Source: Caldanaerobius fijiensis DSM 17918 (GTDB lineage: Bacteria > Bacillota > Thermoanaerobacteria > Thermoanaerobacterales > Caldanaerobiaceae). Taken from it: a DNA stretch of 59,231 nucleotides. Below, in pieces: positions 53,966-59,231 of the stretch. Numbering within the stretch: position 1 is the first letter of the stretch; each line of letters starts with the position of its first letter. The position numbers and the translations under genes were made by a program. The notes under the pieces are model-generated. The model saw only the letters and a list, made by a program, of their open reading frames with translations. It was not told where the DNA came from and did not search any database. The stretch spans positions 1-59,231 of the forward strand of contig NZ_FQVH01000016.1 of NCBI RefSeq assembly GCF_900129075.1, read 5' to 3'.

Positions 53966-55111
53966 ATGTTTGATATAAGGGATCAAATGATGAGGAAATC
54001 ACCAGATAAGATGTTAGAACAACTTAAAAATTTTCATCTTGACCTCAAGTTTTCAGTAGGTATATGGTACTTTTCACCATCGGGTAGCAGGTTTAAAGAG
54101 GCTGCGTCAGCGCCTAAGTCGATTGAAGAGAGGCTGGATATAATAGCATCGCTTAAGGATTATGGAGTGAGCGCACTGGAGGCTCATTATCCTAACGAAA
54201 TAAATGAAGACAATATGGATTTGTACAAAAAATTCTCAAGAGACACGGGGATAAGGATATTGACGGTTATACCAAACCTGTTTTTCCAAAAACAGTGGGA
54301 GTTTTCTTCATTGGCTTCACCTATTGAAGAGGTGCGTCAGAAGGCCATTGAAAGATTAAAAATATCCTTGCAGCTCAACAAAGAACTTGACACAGATTTT
54401 GCAATAATATGGCATGGCGGTGATGGTTACGAAAATCCCTTTGGCATCGATTTTATGGCTATGAGGGATAGGTTTGCGTACGGGATAGCAGAAGCTATGG
54501 ACCAGGTTCCTGGTGTAAGAGTTGCTATTGAACCCAAGCCTTATGAACCTCGTGGAAGGATAATTTATGGTACAACAGCTGAAGGGATTTTGGTGGCCCA
54601 GAAGGTAGAAGGAGCACTTAGAAATGAAGAGAATAGGAGGATTCTCAGCGAAGGCCATTCCCTGGTAGGATTAAATCCTGAAGTAGGCCATGTACTGATG
54701 GCGTACGAGGATTTACCCTATGCCTTCAGCCTTGCCATGGAATACGGCAAGCTAATGCACACCCACTGGAACAGTCAGCCCTTGGGGAATTATGATCAGG
54801 ACCTCAATGTAGGAGTGGTTTCACCTGAACAGGCAGAGGCAGCACTGTATGTTTTAAAAATGCACGGGTATAAAGGATATTTTGGCATTGATATCAATCC
54901 CGAGAGGATGCCTGTGGATGTGGCGGTTAAAAACAACATCGATGCACTTAGAAGCATGAACGCCAGAATTGAAGAACTTGATCACGAGGCAATACTGGAA
55001 GCTGTAAACAAACCGGACCAGCACCGCGGATTGCTGGAAGCTATTTTAATAAGGGCCAGAGCGCCAAAAACTATAAGCTTACCACCAATAAGTTCTGTAG
55101 TTAAGAAATAA
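53966..55111 (+). CDS. xylA: xylose isomerase (short, class I type)
   Basis: A 381-residue TIM-barrel isomerase. The metal and substrate residues are in VAIEPKPYEPRG (Glu and Lys), GLNPEVGHVLMA, NYDQDLNVG and YFGIDINPERMP. Length and pattern are those of the short actinobacterial class I enzyme, whereas most Clostridia have the 440-residue class II form. ATG 53966 has GAGGG 7 nt upstream; ATG 53948 overlaps the xylR stop but has no ribosome site. It converts xylose to xylulose, the substrate of the next gene. Confidence 0.85.
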   Translation: MFDIRDQMMRKSPDKMLEQLKNFHLDLKFSVGIWYFSPSGSRFKEAASAPKSIEERLDIIASLKDYGVSALEAHYPNEINEDNMDLYKKFSRDTGIRILTVIPNLFFQKQWEFSSLASPIEEVRQKAIERLKISLQLNKELDTDFAIIWHGGDGYENPFGIDFMAMRDRFAYGIAEAMDQVPGVRVAIEPKPYEPRGRIIYGTTAEGILVAQKVEGALRNEENRRILSEGHSLVGLNPEVGHVLMAYEDLPYAFSLAMEYGKLMHTHWNSQPLGNYDQDLNVGVVSPEQAEAALYVLKMHGYKGYFGIDINPERMPVDVAVKNNIDALRSMNARIEELDHEAILEAVNKPDQHRGLLEAILIRARAPKTISLPPISSVVKK

Positions 55112-55125
55112 TTGAGGTGATTGCA

Positions 55126-56637
55126 ATGGGTTACCTTGTAGGTATTGATATAGGCACGTCCGGGACCAAGACGGTTTTATTTGACGTAAATGGAAATACC
55201 ATTGCCAGCAGTACGGTGGAATATGATATGTTTCAACCCGAGATAGGCTGGGCAGAACAGGACCCTGAGGACTGGTGGAGAGCTACATGTCAAAGCCTCA
55301 ATAATGTGATAAAAAAGAGCGGTATAAAGCCGGAAGACATAAAAGGTGTGGGCCTTTCAGGGCAGATGCATGGTGCGGTATTGCTGGATAAGGAAGGTAA
55401 TGTGTTGAGAAGTGCTATCATATGGTGCGATCAGAGGAGCAGCGATGAGTGCGATGAGATAACGGATATCATTGGATATGACCGTTTAATTGAGATTGCG
55501 GCAAATCCTGCTTTGACAGGTTTTACAGCTCCCAAGGTTATGTGGGTAAAAAAACATCAGCCTGAAATTTTTGAGAAAATTGCCCATATATTGCTTCCTA
55601 AAGATTACATAAGGTATAAACTCACAGGCGAATTTGCAACAGAGGTATCTGATGCCAGCGGTACACTTTTCTTAAACGTTAGAGAGAGAAAATGGAGCAA
55701 GGAGATCGTAGAAAAATTGGGTTTGAATATGGAATGGCTGCCGGTGGTATATGAATCCCAAGTGATAAGCGGCAAGGTATGTAAAAAGGCGGCAGAGTTG
55801 ACAGGATTAAAAGAAGGAACTCCGGTAGTCGGTGGAGGCGGTGATCAGGCAGCCGGTGCGGTAGGCAATGGTATTGTAAAAAAGGGTTTGGTATCATCTA
55901 CCATAGGTACGTCAGGCGTGGTATTTGCTTACACGGATAAAGTTACAATTGATCCAGAAGGCCGTGTTCACACCTTTTGCCACGCTATACCCGATACATG
56001 GCATGTTATGGGTGTGACCCAGGGCGCAGGACTTTCACTAAAGTGGTTCAGAGATAACTTTGGGTTTGAAGAAAAAACATTGGGTATGTTGACTGATACC
56101 GATCCTTATGTATATATGGATAAAGAAGCGGAACAGGCCGAACCGGGTTGTGGAGGATTAATCTATCTGCCATATCTCATGGGTGAACGTACCCCACACT
56201 TGGATCCCTATGCCAAAGGTGTTTTCTTTGGCCTTACGGCAAAGCATCGAAGACACGAGGTGATAAGGTCTATACTGGAAGGCGTTGTGTTTAGTTTAAG
56301 AGATTGTCTTGAAATAATAAAGGGTATGGGTATACCGGTCGAAGAGGTCAGGGCATCCGGTGGAGGGGGTAAGAGCAAGCTTTGGAGGCAGATACAGGCC
56401 GATGTTTTTAGGACCAGTATAGTAACCATTAATTCAGCAGAAGGACCTGCATTGGGAGTTGCTATTCTTGCAGGGGTAGGCACAGGGATATATGCTAATG
56501 TATCGGAAGCCTGTGATGCAATAATAAAAAGGGTAAATGTACAGTATCCTGATGAAAAAGTATCAGGGGTATACGAAAAAAATTATAAATTGTACACACA
56601 ACTGTATCCTGCGCTTAAAAATTTATACAGGTCGTAA
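55126..56637 (+). CDS. xylB: xylulokinase
   Basis: An FGGY-family kinase of 503 residues that phosphorylates xylulose. VGIDIGTSGTKTVLFD is the N-terminal phosphate loop. SGQMHGAVLLD (the xylulokinase MHG motif), WCDQRSSDEC, GGGDQAAGAVGNG and LMGERTPHLDPYAKGVFFGLT follow. ATG 55126 follows GAGGTG; the frame could extend to GTG 55117. It lies 14 nt after xylA. Confidence 0.94.
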   Translation: MGYLVGIDIGTSGTKTVLFDVNGNTIASSTVEYDMFQPEIGWAEQDPEDWWRATCQSLNNVIKKSGIKPEDIKGVGLSGQMHGAVLLDKEGNVLRSAIIWCDQRSSDECDEITDIIGYDRLIEIAANPALTGFTAPKVMWVKKHQPEIFEKIAHILLPKDYIRYKLTGEFATEVSDASGTLFLNVRERKWSKEIVEKLGLNMEWLPVVYESQVISGKVCKKAAELTGLKEGTPVVGGGGDQAAGAVGNGIVKKGLVSSTIGTSGVVFAYTDKVTIDPEGRVHTFCHAIPDTWHVMGVTQGAGLSLKWFRDNFGFEEKTLGMLTDTDPYVYMDKEAEQAEPGCGGLIYLPYLMGERTPHLDPYAKGVFFGLTAKHRRHEVIRSILEGVVFSLRDCLEIIKGMGIPVEEVRASGGGGKSKLWRQIQADVFRTSIVTINSAEGPALGVAILAGVGTGIYANVSEACDAIIKRVNVQYPDEKVSGVYEKNYKLYTQLYPALKNLYRS

Positions 56638-56652
56638 AACGGGAGATGTAAA

Positions 56653-57819
56653 TTGTTTATGCATATAGAAGAAGATATTATGGCGCTAAAGGATGAAATC
56701 ACAGATATAAGGAGGCATTTGCACAAATATCCTGAGTTGAGCTTTAAAGAAGAACATACAGCTGAGTTTATTTGTCAATACCTTAAAACGCTGGGTATTT
56801 ATTATGAAAATAAGATTGCAGGAAATGGCATTATAGGATTTTTAAAAGGTAGCACAGGAAATCGGACGTATGCTTTTAGGGCAGATATGGATGCACTTCC
56901 TGTAAAGGAACAAACTGGTGTGGAGTTTGCATCTGCTAATGAAGGGGTTATGCACGCTTGTGGTCACGATGGACATATGGCTATATTATTGGGCCTTGCT
57001 AAGTATCTGTCAAAGCATAAAAATTTTCTTAAAGAGAATGTTATGTTGATTTTTCAACCCGCTGAGGAGCAAACAGGCGGCGCTCTAAACCTTATAAGAA
57101 CAGGTGTATTTGATAGGCACAAAGTTGATGGTATTTTTGGGTATCATATATATCCTGATTTACCGGAGGGCATGATCGGGCTGAAAAAAGGCCCACTTAT
57201 GGCTATGGCTGTTGAAGTTGATGTGGATATTTACGGGAGAAGTTCTCACGGGGCCATGCCGCAAAAAGGTAGGGATGCCATCGTGATAGCGTCGCAGTTT
57301 ATACAGCATGTTCAGACCATAATAAGCAGGACCGTGGATCCACTGGAGAGTGCTGTTATAACTTTTGGTAAGATTGCTGGGGGTACAGTAAGAAACGTTG
57401 TAGCAGATAAAGTCAGGCTGGAGGGAACTATAAGGGCTCTTAATAGAGAGGTTTTTCTGAACATAAAGGAGGAATTACAGGGCATAGCGGGGGGATTGGC
57501 GCTGGCAAACAGTGCAAAGATAGACATGGATATAAGGGAAACCTATCCTCCTGTGTTAAATGATGAGAAATTGTACGAGTTGGTCTTGAAATCTATTCCT
57601 GGTGAAACTGTAGTAGAGATGGATCCTGTGATGCTGGCAGAGGATTTTTCATTCTACAACCAGGTTGCACCTTCACTTTACATGATGTTGGGAGCTAGAA
57701 ATGAACAAAAGGAATATATTTATCCCCTTCACCATAGCAGGTTTAATTTTGATGAAGGTATTTTATTAAACGGGATACAGGTATATGTGAATGTACTGAG
57801 AAATGAAGGATTCTTATGA
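56653..57819 (+). CDS. M20-family amidohydrolase
   Basis: A 388-residue metallo-amidohydrolase (hippurate hydrolase / N-acyl-amino acid deacylase type). Metal ligands are in MHACGHDGHMA, FQPAEEQTGGA and GYHIYPDLPEG; RADMDALPV precedes them. The dimerisation insert is present. TTG 56653 is 7 nt after GGGAG and is preferred to ATG 56659. It is the last gene behind the xyl promoter, 15 nt after xylB. The link to xylose use is unclear; it may cleave an acetylated or acylated substrate. Confidence 0.87.
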   Translation: MFMHIEEDIMALKDEITDIRRHLHKYPELSFKEEHTAEFICQYLKTLGIYYENKIAGNGIIGFLKGSTGNRTYAFRADMDALPVKEQTGVEFASANEGVMHACGHDGHMAILLGLAKYLSKHKNFLKENVMLIFQPAEEQTGGALNLIRTGVFDRHKVDGIFGYHIYPDLPEGMIGLKKGPLMAMAVEVDVDIYGRSSHGAMPQKGRDAIVIASQFIQHVQTIISRTVDPLESAVITFGKIAGGTVRNVVADKVRLEGTIRALNREVFLNIKEELQGIAGGLALANSAKIDMDIRETYPPVLNDEKLYELVLKSIPGETVVEMDPVMLAEDFSFYNQVAPSLYMMLGARNEQKEYIYPLHHSRFNFDEGILLNGIQVYVNVLRNEGFL

Positions 57820-57826
57820 GTTAAAT

Positions 57827-57855
57827 TTGACATAATAGCTTTAGTGTGTTATGAT
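57827..57855 (+). promoter_or_regulatory. csp promoter
   Basis: TTGACA (57827-57832), 17 bp, TATGAT (57850-57855), 66 nt before the cold-shock gene. The 5' leader is moderate in length. Confidence 0.82.
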
Positions 57856-57921
57856 TAAATATACTATTGTATGGCAGTCATATAATAGTGATAAGTTTTT
57901 TATGTTTGGAGGAATGTACTG

Positions 57922-58122
57922 ATGTTCAAAGGTAAAGTAAAATGGTTTAATGCTGAGAAAGGCTATGGGTTTATCGAAAGAGAAGGGGGAAGCGATGTTT
58001 TTGTCCACTACTCTGCGATAGACATGAATGGCTTCAAAACCCTGGAAGAAGGGCAAATGGTTGAATTTGATGTAGTGGATGGAGCGAAAGGTCCACAGGC
58101 TGCCAATGTAAGAAAGATATGA
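57922..58122 (+). CDS. cold-shock protein, CspA family
   Basis: A 66-residue single OB-fold RNA/DNA-binding protein. The two RNA-binding motifs are RNP1 KGYGFIE and RNP2 DVFVHYS; the N terminus [13 protein letters not shown] is canonical. It acts as an RNA chaperone. An GGAGG box precedes ATG. It is a single-gene unit with its own promoter and terminator. Confidence 0.96.
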   Translation: MFKGKVKWFNAEKGYGFIEREGGSDVFVHYSAIDMNGFKTLEEGQMVEFDVVDGAKGPQAANVRKI

Positions 58123-58170
58123 GCATTGCAGCATAAAATATATAAATTGGTCGTCACTAAGGCAAGTTAT

Positions 58171-58205
58171 AAAGCCCTGATATCTTTAAAAGATTCAGGG
58201 CTTTT
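58171..58205 (+). terminator. csp terminator
   Basis: AAAGCCCTGA and TCAGGGCTTT form a perfect 10-bp stem, with ATCTTT / AAGAT continuing inside, then TTTT and a further T run. Confidence 0.88.
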
Positions 58206-58240
58206 ATCAATTTTTTTCCGTAAAAATTTATAAAAAGGTG

Positions 58241-58269
58241 TTGACGAAACCGAAGCTATATGATATACT
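58241..58269 (+). promoter_or_regulatory. tRNA cluster promoter
   Basis: TTGACG (58241-58246), 17 bp, TATACT (58264-58269), about 60 nt before tRNA-Val. Confidence 0.82.
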
Positions 58270-58329
58270 ATCACATGTCAGCTGGGAGATGAGTGAACCG
58301 GTTGAAGTCAGTAAGTGGTAATAAAGGAT

Positions 58330-58405
58330 GGGCGCATAGCTCAGCTGGGAGAGCACTTGCCTTACAAGCAAGGGGTCACAGGTTCGAGTCCTGTTGTGCC
58401 CACCA
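58330..58405 (+). tRNA. tRNA-Val (TAC), CCA encoded
   Basis: Acceptor GGGCGCA / TGTGCCC, anticodon loop CTTACAA (TAC), T arm ACAGGTTCGAGTCCTGT, followed by A and an encoded CCA (58403-58405). It is the only tRNA in the window with CCA encoded. Confidence 0.95.
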
Positions 58406-58408
58406 AGG

Positions 58409-58482
58409 GGCCTGGTAGTTCAGTTGGTCAGAACGCTAGCCTGTCACGCTAGAGGTCGAGGGTTCAAGTCCCTTCCAGGTCG
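58409..58482 (+). tRNA. tRNA-Asp (GTC)
   Basis: Acceptor GGCCTGG / CCAGGTC, anticodon loop CTGTCAC (GTC) on stem CTAGC / GCTAG, T arm GAGGGTTCAAGTCCCTT, discriminator G. CCA is not encoded. Confidence 0.94.
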
Positions 58483-58490
58483 GTTTCGAT

Positions 58491-58563
58491 GCCTCGATAG
58501 CTCAGTTGGTAGAGCAGGGGACTGAAAATCCCCGTGTCGGTGGTTCGATTCCACCTTGAGGCA
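58491..58563 (+). tRNA. tRNA-Phe (GAA)
   Basis: Acceptor GCCTCGA / TTGAGGC, anticodon loop CTGAAAA (GAA) on stem GGGGA / TCCCC, T arm GGTGGTTCGATTCCACC, discriminator A. CCA is not encoded. Confidence 0.95.
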
Positions 58564-58573
58564 TTATTTAAAT

Positions 58574-58647
58574 GCGGACATAGCTCAGCTGGCTAGAGCG
58601 CCACCTTGCCAAGGTGGAGGTCGCGAGTTCGAACCTCGTTGTCCGCT
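58574..58647 (+). tRNA. tRNA-Gly (GCC)
   Basis: Acceptor GCGGACA / TGTCCGC, anticodon loop TTGCCAA (GCC) on stem CCACC / GGTGG, T arm CGAGTTCGAACCTCG, discriminator T. CCA is not encoded. Confidence 0.95.
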
Positions 58648-58651
58648 CTCT

Positions 58652-58722
<71 letters not shown>

Positions 58723-58742
58723 CAACGAAAAATACTGTGATG

Positions 58743-58768
58743 AAGCCCTTTTAAGGGCTTTTATTTTT
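58743..58768 (+). terminator. tRNA cluster terminator
   Basis: AAGCCCTT and AAGGGCTT form an 8-bp stem with a minimal loop, followed by TTATTTTTT. Confidence 0.88.
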
Positions 58769-59053
58769 TGCTTAATGGGATTTGGAAATAAAGAGTAAAA
58801 TAATTGTAGCCACTCAGTCAAAGTGATATAATGTGATGTGGAAATCGTTATACCTGTGGTCAGTTAAGAGTTAATAAAGATACCAAGTATTTGAGAAAAG
58901 ACAAGCGGTGTAATGTCAAGTGGTATTTTTTGGAACCTTGAAAAATAAAGGCCTCAAAAACTCTAAAAAAGACAACACTTAATAAACCCACCATATATTG
59001 GATAATAATGGAAGGAAACTTAGCTGATATTCAGTTAAATGTATTTGCTAAAT
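58769..59053. other. non-coding stretch between tRNA cluster and IS110-type gene
   Basis: No convincing gene. On the minus strand it follows the transposase stop, so part of it should be the element's right end. No terminal inverted repeats are obvious, as expected for IS110 elements, so the element boundary is not placed. Confidence 0.5.
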
Positions 59054-59231
59054 CTATCCATTACCTCCCGGTTGGTAGATTTGGCCTTTGCTCAGCAAGG
59101 CAAAGACCAGTCTCACAAGCTTACGTGCCGTTAAGACGAGGGCTCTCTTATGCTGGTGTTTGGTAACCTCATTGTACTTCTTGCAGTAAAAATCAGCATA
59201 CTCTTTTGCGTGTATCCTTACGCAATTGGCT
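59054..59231 (-). mobile_element. 3' end of an IS110-family transposase gene
   Basis: The minus-strand frame entering from the right edge ends at TAG (59056-59054). The 59 codons seen read ...HAKEYADFYCKKYNE then VTKHQHKRALVLTARKLVRLVFALL, the typical C-terminal tail of IS110-type transposases (Transposase_20 region). The N-terminal DEDD catalytic domain lies outside the window. It is probably a complete element inserted next to the tRNA cluster; integrity cannot be judged. Confidence 0.85.

Overview
The window reads as chromosome of a low-GC, endospore-forming, anaerobic member of the Bacillota, most like a (probably thermophilic) Clostridia/Thermoanaerobacterales genome. The support is: sporulation genes (CwlD-type amidase, SspH-type SASP, PdaA-like deacetylase, LysM coat-like protein); anaerobic enzymes (pyruvate formate-lyase, anaerobic-type glycerol-3-phosphate oxidation, [4Fe-4S]-type PurF); Gram-positive Shine-Dalgarno sites; and many strict sigma-A promoters with 17-bp spacing. 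Assignment to a genus is inference.

Layout. 1-1.1 kb: a gene tail and an unrecognised membrane-anchored secreted protein. 1.3-3.9 kb: argGH. 4.0-5.7 kb: LysM protein and divergent cwlD. 5.8-8.1 kb: pyruvate formate-lyase behind a perfect 20-bp palindrome. 8.2-11.3 kb: guaB-guaA. 11.3-23.3 kb: a tandem guanine + PRPP riboswitch controls a purine permease and the purECSQLFMNHD operon, so salvage and de novo synthesis share one leader. 23.4-25.5 kb: an agr-like quorum-sensing locus made of AgrB, a small 5-TM protein, a Spo0B/GHKL-type histidine kinase and an unannotated 42-residue AgrD-like peptide with a Ser-Trp-Trp-Thr-Phe core. The 5-TM protein and kinase together look like a split AgrC, and no response regulator follows. 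25.6-26.4 kb: an HD-GYP gene whose best start codon is put out of frame by a 16-G tract, a possible phase-variable switch or a sequencing error.

26.4-30.2 kb (minus strand): a MerR-like protein, a DUF1540 protein and a SAM-I riboswitch-controlled metNIQ methionine importer. 30.3-35 kb: a ComK-like gene whose consensus promoter contains a LexA-type box, then DUF2156, a methyltransferase, Amj flippase, folE and a dipeptidase. 35-39.5 kb: glyA, a parS-like site, a PdaA-like deacetylase, tRNA-Glu(CTC), tRNA-Gln(CTG) and gltX. 39.5-44.6 kb: a glycerol cluster (glpK, frameshifted glpA-like gene, FAD oxidoreductase, DUF1667, dhaM).

44.7-52.7 kb: a small membrane protein, ArsR regulator plus radical-SAM enzyme, sspH, pgeF, a ClpP-fold membrane protease, a Ca2+-type P-ATPase and a P-loop/Asp23-like fusion. 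52.7-57.8 kb: xylose operon (ROK regulator, xylA, xylB, M20 amidohydrolase). 57.9-59.2 kb: a cold-shock protein, five tRNAs (Val, Asp, Phe, Gly, Cys) and the 3' end of an IS110-type transposase running off the window.

Most of the region is ordinary housekeeping. The stretches that merit attention are the agr/poly-G region (23.4-26.4 kb), the LexA-box/ComK-like gene (30.3 kb), the tandem riboswitch (11.4 kb) and the P-loop/Asp23-like protein (51.9 kb). No database search was possible; all calls rest on motifs and family knowledge.
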